Origin: Pontibacter liquoris
GTDB taxonomy: Bacteria; Bacteroidota; Bacteroidia; Cytophagales; Hymenobacteraceae
Length of the DNA: 64,000 nucleotides
NCBI RefSeq assembly: GCF_022758235.1
Contig: NZ_JALEBG010000001.1
Location: forward strand, 62,001-126,000
Direction of reading: 5' to 3'
Shown piece after piece: positions 46,094-56,963 of this stretch; the first letter of the stretch is position 1, and the number at the start of each line of letters is the position of its first letter. The position numbers and the translations under genes are program-made. The notes below the pieces were generated by a model. The model was not told the DNA's origin, did no database searches, and saw nothing but the letters and a program-made list of their open reading frames with translations.

Positions 46094-46603
46094 TTATTTT
46101 GTTTCAGTGGTTTTCAGAGGCTCTACCAGGCGGTCTTTGCCATAAATGAACTCGTCGCGCTCGTAACGGGCCGGCGCAAGTTTATCGTCTTGTAAGAAAA
46201 TGGCAGCTTTCGGGCAGGCTTCTTCACAAAGGCCGCAAAAGATGCAGCGCAGCATGTTCACCTCGTATGTCACCGCATACTTCTCTTCGCGGTACAGGTG
46301 CTCTTCGCCTTTCACGCGCTCGCCGGCCGTCATGGTAATGGCTTCGGCAGGGCAGGCCACGGCACAAAGGCCGCAGGCGGTGCAACGCTCGGCGCCATTC
46401 TCATCGCGCTTCAGCACGTGCAGGCCACGCCATACATCGCTGCGCTCGCGTGTTTGCTCAGGGTACTGTACCGTTGCTTTTTTCTTGAAGAAGTGTTTTA
46501 TGGTAATGCCAAGCCCCTGGGCAATAGCAGGCAGGTACGCGCGCTCCGCGAACGTCATCTCCTTCTTCTCCAGTTGCTTTCTTCTATTAGATAGTGGTTC
46601 CAT
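46094..46603 (-). CDS. nuoI: NADH-quinone oxidoreductase subunit I
   Basis: 169 residues with two [4Fe-4S] motifs, CTACGLCAVACP and CIFCGLCEEACP (clusters N6a and N6b), linking the peripheral arm to the quinone site. The N-terminal helix (GLGITIKHFFKKKATVQYPEQ) is typical. Translation may start at 46603 or at the second Met (MTFAERAYLP, 46558). Confidence 0.95.
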   Translation of the reverse strand: MEPLSNRRKQLEKKEMTFAERAYLPAIAQGLGITIKHFFKKKATVQYPEQTRERSDVWRGLHVLKRDENGAERCTACGLCAVACPAEAITMTAGERVKGEEHLYREEKYAVTYEVNMLRCIFCGLCEEACPKAAIFLQDDKLAPARYERDEFIYGKDRLVEPLKTTETK

Positions 46604-46677
46604 TTCTTTCTGCTTATGAGTGTTGGCGTGTGTCTGATCTTTTAACAGCGATCAGGGGGCCAACATTCAAGTTTAAG

Positions 46678-47733
46678 TTAAAATAAGTAATCTTTTAGCA
46701 GAACCCCGCCGCCTGTCAGGATAATGTTCAGGATAGCTAGCGGGATAAGGATCTGCCAGCCCAGCTTCATGAGTTGGTCGTAGCGGAAACGCGGAAGCGT
46801 CCAGCGAACCCACATGAAGAAGAAAATGAACAGGAATATCTTGGTAAACATTGCGGCTACGCCTACCAGCGTTACCACGTTGTTGCCCAGTACCGGGTCC
46901 GTAAAGGCCTGGCGCAGGTTGTCCATGAACGGGAAGTTGTAAGCGCCAAAGTATAGCGTCGACATCACAGCTGAAGCTACAAAGATGTTGATATACTCAG
47001 CAAACAGGTACATGCCCAGTTTCATGGAGCCATACTCGGTATGGTAGCCACCGATCAGTTCGGCCTCCGATTCCGGTAAGTCGAACGGCGTACGGTTTGT
47101 TTCGGCAAAGGAGCACACCAGGAAAATAATGAAGCCCAGCGGCTGGTACCAGATGTTCCAGTTAAAACCGTGCTGCTGTTCTGCTATTTCACGCAACGAC
47201 AGCGAGCCGCTCAGCATCAGCACTGCAATCAGCGTAAGGCCCATGGCCAGTTCGTAGCTGATGTTCTGCGATGCCGCCCGGATAGCGCCCAGCAGCGAGA
47301 ATTTGTTGTTCGAAGCCCAGCCCCCGATCATCAGGCCATAAACGCCCAGCGACACGACGCCAAACACATACAACACGCCAATGTTTACTTCTATGGCCTG
47401 CAGGTATATTTCGCGGCCACCGATCAGCAGCATGTCGCCAAATGGAATCACTGCGCTCGACATAGTCGCTACCAGCATGGCAATGCCGGGCCCGATGATG
47501 AACAGCGCCTTGTTTGCTTTGGCTGGGATAAAGTCCTCTTTAAAGAACAGCTTGCCGGCATCAGCCAGCGGCTGCATCAAACCGGCAGGGCCGGCGCGGT
47601 TCGGGCCTACGCGGTCCTGGATAAAGGCGGCTATTTTACGCTCAAAGTAGGTAGAGTACGTCGCTATCAGCAGTGTGATACCGAAAATCACCAGAATGTA
47701 AATCCCTTTGTATAGTAGGTCTACTGACTCCAT
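46678..47733 (-). CDS. nuoH: NADH-quinone oxidoreductase subunit H
   Basis: 351 residues, eight membrane segments forming the quinone entry chamber. Signatures: ERKIAAFIQDRVGPNRAGP, AETNRTPFDLPESEAELIGGYHTEY and RWTLPRFRYDQLMKLGWQILIP. The charged loop residues of the E-channel are present. Starts three bases after the nuoG stop. Confidence 0.97.
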   Translation of the reverse strand: MESVDLLYKGIYILVIFGITLLIATYSTYFERKIAAFIQDRVGPNRAGPAGLMQPLADAGKLFFKEDFIPAKANKALFIIGPGIAMLVATMSSAVIPFGDMLLIGGREIYLQAIEVNIGVLYVFGVVSLGVYGLMIGGWASNNKFSLLGAIRAASQNISYELAMGLTLIAVLMLSGSLSLREIAEQQHGFNWNIWYQPLGFIIFLVCSFAETNRTPFDLPESEAELIGGYHTEYGSMKLGMYLFAEYINIFVASAVMSTLYFGAYNFPFMDNLRQAFTDPVLGNNVVTLVGVAAMFTKIFLFIFFFMWVRWTLPRFRYDQLMKLGWQILIPLAILNIILTGGGVLLKDYLF

Positions 47734-47736
47734 ATG

Positions 47737-48717
47737 TTATTCCTGCGGCAGGCTTTTCTTGGTAGATACTGGTAAATTAGGTACGATCGGTACGTTGATC
47801 ACCGGCAGCTCGTAATGGTTAGCCGAGATAACCGAATGCCGGTCGATGTGGCGCGGACCTTCGATGGTCCAGTCGCTTACCTCCTTTTTATCAAAGCGGC
47901 AGGTGTTACAGATAAACTCTTCCACCTCGTTGTACTGGTCCTTGCGGGCTGTTACCCGAAGTACGGCATCGCCGCGTGTCCAGAGCGTTACTTTACCAGA
48001 GCAGGTCGGGCAGTCGCGGTGCGCATCCAGCGGCTTTGTGAACCATACGCGGTTTTTAAAGCGCCAGGTTTTGTCTGTCAGCGCGCCCACCGGACACACA
48101 TCAATCACGTTGCCGGAGAACTCGTTATCCACAATGTTCTCGATATATGTTCCTATCTCGGCCGCATCGCCACGACCCAGCACACCATGCACACGCTCAG
48201 GCGTCAGTTGGTCGGCGGTATACACGCAGCGGTAGCACAGGATGCAGCGCGTCATGTGCAGCTGGATGTATGGGCCCAGATCCACTTTGTTAAAGGTGCG
48301 GCGCTCTTCCTCGTAGCGGGTGGCGCTCACGCCATGCTCGTAGGAGAGGTCCTGCAGGTTGCACTCGCCGGCCTGGTCGCAGATAGGGCAATCCAGGGGG
48401 TGGTTGATGAGTAGCATTTCCACGATGCCTTTGCGGGCGTTGAGCACTTCTTCGTTGGTGGTGTTCTCCACTACCATGCCGTCCTGCACCTGCGTGATGC
48501 ACGAGGCAACCAGCTTGGGCATAGGGCGGGTGTCTTTGGCAGAGCCCTGTGTTACTTTTACCAGGCACACGCGGCATTTGCCACCGCTGCCTTTCAGCGG
48601 TCCGTAATAACACATGGCGGGCGGCACTACTTTGCCTCCTATTTTTCTAGCGGCCTGCAGGATGGTAGTTCCATCTTCTACCTCTATCTCGATGCCGTCT
48701 ATCGTTACTTTAGCCAT
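47737..48717 (-). CDS. nuoG: NADH-quinone oxidoreductase subunit G, short form
   Basis: 326 residues: a [2Fe-2S] ferredoxin-like domain (CYYGPLKGSGGKCRVC), the HPLDCPICDQAGEC His-Cys3 cluster N5, then CILCYRC...VCPVGAL for N4, and a C-terminal Cys4 (CPTC...CNTC). The molybdopterin-like domain of longer NuoG proteins (about 700-900 residues) is absent. The short form is usual in Bacteroidota and keeps all clusters needed for electron flow, so this is not a truncation. Confidence 0.9.
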   Translation of the reverse strand: MAKVTIDGIEIEVEDGTTILQAARKIGGKVVPPAMCYYGPLKGSGGKCRVCLVKVTQGSAKDTRPMPKLVASCITQVQDGMVVENTTNEEVLNARKGIVEMLLINHPLDCPICDQAGECNLQDLSYEHGVSATRYEEERRTFNKVDLGPYIQLHMTRCILCYRCVYTADQLTPERVHGVLGRGDAAEIGTYIENIVDNEFSGNVIDVCPVGALTDKTWRFKNRVWFTKPLDAHRDCPTCSGKVTLWTRGDAVLRVTARKDQYNEVEEFICNTCRFDKKEVSDWTIEGPRHIDRHSVISANHYELPVINVPIVPNLPVSTKKSLPQE

Positions 48718-48817
48718 TTTAATTATCGTTATTCGTTATTCGTTGTTCGTTATTGGCAAACACTCCAAACGATTTAAGCTATACTTTCCTTTTCAGGATA
48801 TTTATACTTTCATTTTT

Positions 48818-48893
48818 TGTCATCCTGAAAGGATCTTGGTTGAAGGGAACTTAGGCCTTTGCTATTATCCCACAAGTTTCTTTCAGAATGACA
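48818..48893. repeat. Intergenic inverted repeat, TGTCATcCTGAAAG type
   Basis: Arms 48818-48831 and 48880-48893 (TGTCATCCTGAAAG / CTTTCAGAATGACA, one mismatch) enclose a 48-nt segment. A related GTCATCCTAGAAGGATTTTG segment is at about 45053. Located in the 192-bp gap between nuoF and nuoG. Confidence 0.6.
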
Positions 48894-48909
48894 AAAGTGT
48901 ATTTATTTT

Positions 48910-50256
48910 TTAGGCTACAATTTCCGCCAGCTGGCCACGGTAAACTGCGCCCGGTAAAGTTGCCTCTTTCGGGTGCTTGATGTGCCACTCGAATTCGTCG
49001 CGGAAGTGGCGGATAGCAGCCGCTACCGGCCATGCGGCCGCATCGCCCAGCGGACAGATCGTGTTACCCTCAATCTGCTTGGCTACGCTTACCAGCAGGT
49101 CGATGTCCTGCTGATGGCCGTGGCCATACTCGATGCGGTGCAGCACTTTCTCCATCCAGCCGGTACCCTCACGGCATGGGCTACACTGGCCACACGACTC
49201 ATGATGATAGAAGCGGGCATAGTTCCACGTGTTACGCACAATGCACTGGTCCTCATCAAACACGATAAACGCGCCCGAGCCCATCATAGAGCCTGTCACA
49301 AAACCGCCGTCAGCCAGCGATTCGTACGTCATCAGGCGGTCTTCGCCGGCAGCGGTCTTCAGTATAAGGTTCGCAGGCAGGATCGGAACGGAAGAACCTC
49401 CCGGCACCACGGCCTTCAGCTGCTTGCCCTTCCAGATGCCACCGCAGTACTGGTCTGAGTAGATAAATTCTTCTACCGGCACGCCCAACTCGATCTCAAA
49501 TACGCCCGGGTTGTTGATGTTACCGCTGGCCGAGATCAGTTTAGTGCCCGTGCTGCGGCCAATGCCTATTTTGGCATACTCGGCGCCGGTGTTGTTCACG
49601 ATCCACGGCACCGCGCAGATCGTTTCCACGTTGTTTACCACCGTAGGGCTCTGGAACAAACCTTTCACTGCCGGGAACGGCGGCTTGTTGCGCGGGTTGC
49701 CGCGTTTGCCCTCCAACGATTCCAGCAGGGCTGTTTCCTCGCCGCAAATGTAGGCGCCCCCTCCGGGCGCAACATGCAGGTCCAGGCTATAGCCGGAGCC
49801 CAGTATGTTTTTGCCCAGTAGACCGGCTGCGTATGCTTCCGCAATCGCTTTTTCAAGTATGCGCAGCACAAACATAAGCTCGCCGCGGATGTAGATATAG
49901 GAGGTGTTGGCTCCCAGCGCATAGCTCGAGGTGATCATTCCTTCGATTAGCGCGTGCGGGTTGTGCTCCATAAACCAGCGGTCCTTAAAGGTGCCCGGCT
50001 CCGACTCGTCGGCATTGCAAACGAGGTAGCGCGGAATACCTTCGGGCTTAGCCAAAAAGCTCCATTTCATACCTGTCGGGAAGCCGGCGCCCCCACGACC
50101 ACGCAGGCCGGAGGTTTTTACCTCTTCCACCACCTCATCCGGAGTCATCGTTTTCAGGGCTTTCTCTACCGAGCGGTAGCCGCCCTGCTTACGGTATACT
50201 TCCAGCGTTTCGATGCCGGGTACGTTGATATGTTCGGTTAGTATTTTAAGTCCCAT
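48910..50256 (-). CDS. nuoF: NADH-quinone oxidoreductase subunit F
   Basis: 448 residues. Binds NADH and FMN: GLRGRGGAGFPTGMKWSF and GAGAYICGEETALLESLEG-type loops (here GGGAYICGEETALLES). The C-terminal ESCGQCSPCREG plus a distal Cys (NTICPLGDAA) hold cluster N3. The site where electrons enter complex I. Confidence 0.97.
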   Translation of the reverse strand: MGLKILTEHINVPGIETLEVYRKQGGYRSVEKALKTMTPDEVVEEVKTSGLRGRGGAGFPTGMKWSFLAKPEGIPRYLVCNADESEPGTFKDRWFMEHNPHALIEGMITSSYALGANTSYIYIRGELMFVLRILEKAIAEAYAAGLLGKNILGSGYSLDLHVAPGGGAYICGEETALLESLEGKRGNPRNKPPFPAVKGLFQSPTVVNNVETICAVPWIVNNTGAEYAKIGIGRSTGTKLISASGNINNPGVFEIELGVPVEEFIYSDQYCGGIWKGKQLKAVVPGGSSVPILPANLILKTAAGEDRLMTYESLADGGFVTGSMMGSGAFIVFDEDQCIVRNTWNYARFYHHESCGQCSPCREGTGWMEKVLHRIEYGHGHQQDIDLLVSVAKQIEGNTICPLGDAAAWPVAAAIRHFRDEFEWHIKHPKEATLPGAVYRGQLAEIVA

Positions 50257-50312
50257 TGTAGCAGGATGTATGTATGGCCGCTTTTATACTTAAGGCTGCC
50301 GGTTTGCTATAC

Positions 50313-50344
50313 TTGACAAAGGATTTTTTGACAAAGGACAAAAG
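50313..50344. repeat. GACAAAGGA-type spacer repeat (second locus)
   Basis: TTGACAAAGGA twice within 32 bp in the nuoE-nuoF gap, the same wording as at 1735-1766. Confidence 0.4.
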
Positions 50345-50398
50345 AGATAAAGGATTAGGTCTTTTGTCTGCCTGTCTTTTGTCACAAAGTCCAAAAAC

Positions 50399-50932
50399 TT
50401 ACTTCTGATGATAAGGCGTTTCAACCGGGGTGTTGCGCATCATCTCCAGGAACTCGTCTACCCGCTGTTCGCTGTCGATGTTCTCGTAGAATTTTTCACG
50501 CACCTGCAACATCGGCCCTGATCCGCAGGAAGCCAGGCATTCTACCGGCTTAAGCGTAAACATGCCGTCAGTGCTTGTTTCGCCTTCTTCGATGTTGAGC
50601 TTCTGCTTCAGCGTTTCGATCAGCTGGTCGGCGCCACGCAGGCAGCAAGGGCCCGTGCGGCATACTTCCAGCACGTGCTTGCCAACCGGCTTAAGGTTGA
50701 ACATGGTATAGAACGTGGCTACCTCGTATACTTCGATGGGCTGGATGTGCAGGATCTCGGCAATGGTGTCCATTGCTTCGGGGCTTACCCAGCCGCCCAG
50801 CTCAGCCTGCGCAACGTGCAGGATCGGGAGCAGGGCAGACTTCTGCCGGCCCTCGGGGTAATGGCTGATGTAGCGCTGCATTTCGGCCATGGCCGCATCA
50901 GAAAACGTCACTTTGTTTATAGTCTCTGCCAT
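50399..50932 (-). CDS. nuoE: NADH-quinone oxidoreductase subunit E
   Basis: 177 residues from the ATG at 50932 (MAETINKVTF); the longer frame to 51016 would overlap nuoD. The thioredoxin-like [2Fe-2S] fold has VCRTGPCCLRGA and ECLASCGSGP (cluster N1a). The N-terminal helix bundle (YPEGRQKSALLPILHVAQAELGG) contacts NuoF. Confidence 0.95.
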   Translation of the reverse strand: MAETINKVTFSDAAMAEMQRYISHYPEGRQKSALLPILHVAQAELGGWVSPEAMDTIAEILHIQPIEVYEVATFYTMFNLKPVGKHVLEVCRTGPCCLRGADQLIETLKQKLNIEEGETSTDGMFTLKPVECLASCGSGPMLQVREKFYENIDSEQRVDEFLEMMRNTPVETPYHQK

Positions 50933-50993
50933 TTTTAGATTGTCATCGATCCTCTTTGCAGGGAGCAATGTGAAATGGTATATAAATGAATGT

Positions 50994-52238
50994 TTAAGCG
51001 TCCAGCTCGCCGGCAATTACGTTCAGGCTGCTCAGCGTCAGGATCGCATCCGCCAGCTGGCCGCCTTTGATCATCTCGGTGTAAGCCTGGTAGTAAATAA
51101 AGCAAGGGCGACGGAAGTGCAAACGGTATGGTGTGCGGCCACCGTCAGAGATCAGGTAAAAGCCCAGCTCGCCATTGCCACCTTCCACGCTGTGGTATAC
51201 TTCGCCCACCGGAATATCAGCCTCGCCCATCACAATTTTAAAGTGATAGATCAGGGCTTCCATGCTGCGGTATACTTCCTGCTTTGGCGGCAGGTAAAAG
51301 TGCGGCGCATCGGCGTGGTAAGAGCCTTCGGGCAGGTTGTTGTAGGCCTGCTCAATGATCTTTAAGCTTTGCCATACTTCCTCGTTGCGCACCAGGAAGC
51401 GGTCATAAGTATCGCCTTTGGAGCCTACCGGTATTTCGAACTCGAAGTCCTCGTAAGACGAGTAAGGGTTCATTACGCGCACGTCGTAGTCTACGCCGGT
51501 TGCCCGCAGGTTAGGGCCCGTAAAGCCATAGCTCAGTGCACGCTCGGCCGAGATAGCACCTACGTCAGTTGTTCTGTCGATGAAGATCCGGTTGCGGGTA
51601 AACATCTTCTCAAACTCGGCCCATACTTTAGGGAAGCGCTTGAGGAACTCGCCGATCAGGTGCAGGGCTTTGGGCGAAAGATCGCGCTCCATGCCCCCGA
51701 TGCGACCCATGTTGGTGGTCAATCGGGCGCCGCATACTTCCTCGTAGATATCGTAAATGTGCTCGCGCTCCTGCATCACGTATAGGAAGCCGGTAAAGGC
51801 GCCGGAGTCCACCCCCAGGATCGAGTTACAGATCAGGTGGTCAGAGATACGGGCCAGCTCCATCATGATCACGCGGATGTACTGCGCACGCTTCGGAATG
51901 GTGATGCCGAGCAGCTTTTCTACTGTCATATGGTAGCCCATGTTGTTGATAGGCGACGAGCAGTAGTTCATGCGGTCGGTGAGCGGCGTGATCTGGTAGA
52001 ACGGCCGGCGTTCCGCTATTTTCTCGAAGGCCCGGTGAATGTAGCCGATGGTGGGCACTGCGTCCACGATCTTCTCACCGTCCATCTGCAGGATATTCTG
52101 GAAAATACCATGCGTGGCCGGGTGGGTGGGGCCCAGGTTCAGCGTGGTAAGGGGCCGCTCCTCCGTCAGGGCTAGGCCATGTTTCAGGCGGAACTGCTCC
52201 ATTTCGGTAAGCGCTGCGGTTTTATTTTCAGTAGCCAT
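50994..52238 (-). CDS. nuoD: NADH-quinone oxidoreductase subunit D
   Basis: 414 residues, the 49-kDa-type subunit lining the quinone pocket. [15 protein letters not shown] contains the quinone-site His, and [28 protein letters not shown] and RAPCF-like tail (here [13 protein letters not shown]) are typical. It is a separate gene, not fused to nuoC as in enterobacteria. Confidence 0.97.
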   Translation of the reverse strand: MATENKTAALTEMEQFRLKHGLALTEERPLTTLNLGPTHPATHGIFQNILQMDGEKIVDAVPTIGYIHRAFEKIAERRPFYQITPLTDRMNYCSSPINNMGYHMTVEKLLGITIPKRAQYIRVIMMELARISDHLICNSILGVDSGAFTGFLYVMQEREHIYDIYEEVCGARLTTNMGRIGGMERDLSPKALHLIGEFLKRFPKVWAEFEKMFTRNRIFIDRTTDVGAISAERALSYGFTGPNLRATGVDYDVRVMNPYSSYEDFEFEIPVGSKGDTYDRFLVRNEEVWQSLKIIEQAYNNLPEGSYHADAPHFYLPPKQEVYRSMEALIYHFKIVMGEADIPVGEVYHSVEGGNGELGFYLISDGGRTPYRLHFRRPCFIYYQAYTEMIKGGQLADAILTLSSLNVIAGELDA

Positions 52239-52302
52239 GCTATTGTGTCCTTTGTTAGCTGCCGGTTATACCTGTTCTAAAGTAGGGCGGCAGTAAATTG
52301 GC

Positions 52303-52809
52303 TTAACGCCCGAAAAACGTATCTATCTTATCTTCCCTTGTCTGGTCTTCCAGCGGGTATTGCTTCAGCATTGGGTGGTACTCCATCTCTTCGATGTTCA
52401 GGATCCGGGTCAGGTTCGGATGGCCTGTAAAGATAATGCCATAGAAGTCAAATGCCTCGCGCTCCATCCAGTTGGCGGCTGCGTAGAGGTTGGTCAGCGT
52501 AGGCATCACCGGGTCGCTGATAGGGAAGAACACCTTGATGCGCACACGGTAATTATAGCGCAGGCTGTGCAGCTGGTACATCATGCACAGCTCCTTGTCC
52601 TTCTGGTCAGGGTAATGGATACCGCACATGGTGGTGAGGAATTGGATCTGCAGGTCCGCATCATCGCGCAGATATTGGATCAGATCGATGATGGTTTCGC
52701 GGGTGGTCTGAAACGTCATAATGCCATCCGGGTTCACTGCATCCCAGATGTTATCGATCCCAAACTTATCGATGATCTTGCCGAGTACGTTTTCGTTCGT
52801 AAGCTCCAT
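52303..52809 (-). CDS. nuoC: NADH-quinone oxidoreductase subunit C
   Basis: 168 residues, the 30-kDa-type subunit. The signature is EREAFDFYGIIFTGHPNLTRIL near the C terminus. Three bases separate it from nuoB, so translation is probably coupled. Confidence 0.95.
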   Translation of the reverse strand: MELTNENVLGKIIDKFGIDNIWDAVNPDGIMTFQTTRETIIDLIQYLRDDADLQIQFLTTMCGIHYPDQKDKELCMMYQLHSLRYNYRVRIKVFFPISDPVMPTLTNLYAAANWMEREAFDFYGIIFTGHPNLTRILNIEEMEYHPMLKQYPLEDQTREDKIDTFFGR

Positions 52810-52812
52810 TGC

Positions 52813-53367
52813 TTATTTAATGTTGTAAGAGGCTAAAAGGGCCTGGTATTCCGGTGAGTTGCGGCGGCGCAGCGATTCGTTTGCTGCCAGGTCCTGCACG
52901 CGCATCAGCCCGTCCAGGATCTGTTCAGGGCGAGGCGGGCAGCCCGGCACGTACACGTCTACCGGTACTACACGATCGATGCCCTGCAGCACGGAGTAAG
53001 TATCGAAAATGCCGCCGGAAGAGGCACAGGCACCCACGGCAATCACCCAGCGCGGCTCGGCCATCTGCTCATACACCTGCTTTACCACAGGGCCCATCTT
53101 TTTGGCAATGGTACCCATCACCATCAGGATGTCGGCCTGGCGCGGCGAGAAGCTGGGACGCTCCGAACCGAAACGGGAAATATCATAGTTGGCTCCCATG
53201 GTAGCCATGTACTCAATACCGCAGCAGGAGGTAGCAAACGGCAACGGCCACAGCGAGTGCTTGCGGGCCAGCCCGATTACTTTCTCGAAAGAGGTGGCAA
53301 AAAAGCCGGCACCGGATATGCCATCGGGTGCGTCTACTAATTTGATATCGTTATTTGATTCGCTCAT
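52813..53367 (-). CDS. nuoB: NADH-quinone oxidoreductase subunit B
   Basis: 184 residues. Carries cluster N2 next to quinone: FATSCCGIEYMA (tandem Cys), VGACASSGG, and VPGCPPRPEQILDGL give the four Cys ligands. Complete family length. Confidence 0.97.
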   Translation of the reverse strand: MSESNNDIKLVDAPDGISGAGFFATSFEKVIGLARKHSLWPLPFATSCCGIEYMATMGANYDISRFGSERPSFSPRQADILMVMGTIAKKMGPVVKQVYEQMAEPRWVIAVGACASSGGIFDTYSVLQGIDRVVPVDVYVPGCPPRPEQILDGLMRVQDLAANESLRRRNSPEYQALLASYNIK

Positions 53368-53449
53368 TTTAAGGATAGTTTGATTTCACAAGTGCAGGCG
53401 CCTGGTGCCCAATGTTTCAACACCAGCTGACTTGTAAAAGTTTAAAGTC

Positions 53450-53833
53450 CTATTCCCACTTCAGGATGCCTTTTTTGATCACATAGAAGAAACCGGCCAG
53501 CAACAGGCCCATGAACACGAGCATCTGCAAAAAGCCGTCCAGTCCGAAGCTCCGGAAGTTTACCGCCCAGGGGTACATAAAGATGATCTCGACATCAAAC
53601 AGTACAAAAAGGATGGCCGTCATGAAGTACTTATAGGAGATAGGCGTACGGGCATCACCCACCGACTCGATACCACTTTCCCAGGCGGCGCCTTTTACGG
53701 CACTGTTGCGCTTTGGCCCCAGCAGGTGTGTGAGCGTGAGTGCAAAAATCACAAAGCCAAGGGCGGCCATAAACTGAATCAGGATTGGCAGGTAGTCTGA
53801 TGGCACATACTGCTGATTTACAGCTGGTTCCAT
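53450..53833 (-). CDS. nuoA: NADH-quinone oxidoreductase subunit A
   Basis: 127 residues from the ATG at 53833 (MEPAVNQQY); the longer frame to 53893 would run across the promoter boxes. Three membrane segments; KGAAWESGIESVGDARTPISYKYFMTAILFVLFDVEIIFMYPWAV is the conserved core, with its ends KGAAWESGIES and FDVEIIFMYPWAV. First gene of the nuo block. Confidence 0.95.
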   Translation of the reverse strand: MEPAVNQQYVPSDYLPILIQFMAALGFVIFALTLTHLLGPKRNSAVKGAAWESGIESVGDARTPISYKYFMTAILFVLFDVEIIFMYPWAVNFRSFGLDGFLQMLVFMGLLLAGFFYVIKKGILKWE

Positions 53834-53863
53834 AATATGGTTGTATTTTCTGAGATTAGACAG

Positions 53864-53894
53864 CAAAATTAGGGATAAATCATCAACAATCAAA
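53864..53894 (-). promoter_or_regulatory. Promoter of the nuo operon
   Basis: On the minus strand TTTG (53894-53891), a 19-nt spacer, then TAATTTTG (53871-53864). Both boxes and the spacing fit the Bacteroidota consensus. The -7 box lies about 31 nt before the nuoA start. An AAGTATA heptamer overlaps the -33 box. Confidence 0.65.
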
Positions 53895-54357
53895 AGTATA
53901 AATCCGAAGTAAAAAGTATAAAATGTGGTGTGCTAGCGGGAGTTAGAAGCAGGAAAAGATACTGATCTGAAGCAGGATTTACAGGACTTTAGGATTTGCA
54001 GGATGAAGGGGAAGTATGCACAAGCAGCGGACAAAGGGAAAGTATACATCAACAGTAGCGGAAGACCTCGCAGCGTGCGCAGCTCCTGCGGGTGTCTGGC
54101 CGAGAAAAGCTGTTGCTACTTGCACAGACGCTCGCAGGTCTGAAAGACACTGCGAGGTCTTTGGAGGACCCTGCATTTTATAGTGCAAGCGTCCGCTTGT
54201 ACCTTGCTGCAACCACCTCATGGTGCCAGTACAAGCGGACGCTTGCGCCAGTAGCTGAATTTTCGCCTAAGAGGATAGCTAGTATAAGGCAAGATGCAGC
54301 TCAAAAGGCATCCAGTAAATCCGTTCATCCTGTAAATCCCGATGCTGACAAAAACAA
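53895..54357. repeat. Repeat-rich spacer between nuoA and pruA
   Basis: No convincing gene. It contains AGACCTCGCA (54063-54072) inverted at 54151-54160, and a perfect 18-bp inverted repeat 54185-54202/54229-54246 built on CAAGCGTCCGCTTG. Several AAGTATA copies lie here. The same palindrome occurs in the nuoJ-K spacer. Confidence 0.6.
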
Positions 54358-54388
54358 AGCGGCCATACTTGCTGGAAGTATGGCCGCT
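54358..54388 (-). terminator. Terminator after pruA
   Basis: Perfect 13-bp stem AGCGGCCATACTT/AAGTATGGCCGCT with a 5-nt loop; on the minus strand it runs into TTTGTTTTTG. The stem contains the CATACTT variant of the window motif. Confidence 0.75.
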
Positions 54389-54413
54389 GCTTAAGTATGA
54401 AGGCAAGTATAAT

Positions 54414-56051
<1,638 letters not shown>

Positions 56052-56428
56052 GCGTTTATAATTAGAATTATAAGTATGAGTTAAGGTATTCAGGAGGCGG
56101 CTGCGGTAGGGGCAGCTGCCTCACATGCAAAGGTACGGGGATTTCCGGTAAAAGCCGAATCCGGCCGGGGTATCTGCCTGGCCGCCACGACAGGCACTGC
56201 ACGGCAAGCGGAGCGCTCCGCCTGCAAAAATTGGATCGATTCTTATCTGCTAAAGTATGACGCCCTGCCGATTGCAGCAACGCGATAGGCTGCAGGAATG
56301 CTGTAGCAGGAGGGTTTTTAAACCGGGTATTCTGAAAAAGAGTGGCAGGTACAGAACCATTATTGCACTGTTTCCCGTAAACAACCTTCCGGCACCGCAA
56401 ATTGGAGCCGTTTTAAAACGAACATACT
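56052..56428. other. Spacer between pruA and a divergent small gene
   Basis: About 377 bp without a credible ORF. It has a perfect 14-bp palindrome GCGGAGCGCTCCGC at 56208-56221. No promoter box with both elements was found. Confidence 0.4.
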
Positions 56429-56851
56429 ATGAAAAAGAGCAATAGCACCTACGGTAAAATAATGCTGGCCCTGGCTCTGGGATTTTCCTTCGCCGCCGAG
56501 GCCACTAACAATACGTTTACGCTGACCGACAGCGGAAAAGCGGCCATAGAACGCCAGCAGGAAGACAGCGCAACAAAGTTGCAGCAGGAACTGCTGGGAC
56601 AGTATGCCGATATCAACGCGCTGACGGCAACCAACCTGCGGCAGGCCTATATTACGCTGCTGGAGAACGTGCGCAGCAAGCATGCCACCTGGACCGATCA
56701 GGACTGGGCCAAAGCACAGGCTGTGGTTAACAAACTGGACGCTAAGAAAAATACGCTGGAGAAACAGCTGGGCGTAGACGACAAAGGCAAGATCAAGTTA
56801 CTGCAGGGCGAACTGAGAACCCTCGAAACCAAAGCCGACGCCAAAGACTAA
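56429..56851 (+). CDS. Small secreted helical protein, unknown function
   Basis: 140 residues. A signal peptide (MKKSNSTYGKIMLALALGFSFAAEA) is followed by a helical Lys/Asp/Gln-rich body, with TNLRQAYITLLENVRSKHATWTDQDWAKAQAVVNKLDAKK. It looks like a periplasmic coiled-coil-prone protein. No family recognised. A very strong hairpin follows. Confidence 0.6.
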   Translation: MKKSNSTYGKIMLALALGFSFAAEATNNTFTLTDSGKAAIERQQEDSATKLQQELLGQYADINALTATNLRQAYITLLENVRSKHATWTDQDWAKAQAVVNKLDAKKNTLEKQLGVDDKGKIKLLQGELRTLETKADAKD

Positions 56852-56867
56852 GCGCGCAAGTATAAAG

Positions 56868-56924
56868 TATAACTAAAGAGCCCGGCCATACTGAACGCAA
56901 GTATGGCCGGGCTCTTTAGTTATA
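56868..56924. terminator. Bidirectional terminator with 25-bp perfect stem
   Basis: Arms 56868-56892 and 56900-56924 pair fully around a 7-nt loop, between convergent genes. The stem contains GGCCATACT/AGTATGGCC, again close to the AAGTATA motif. Confidence 0.8.
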
Positions 56925-56963
56925 ACTGAATCTGGCAGGAATGGCGCTACGGGTACGAGGCGC

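Noticed and set aside
47737-48717. nuoG as a truncated gene
   Set aside because: The short form keeps all cluster ligands and is the normal type in Bacteroidota.
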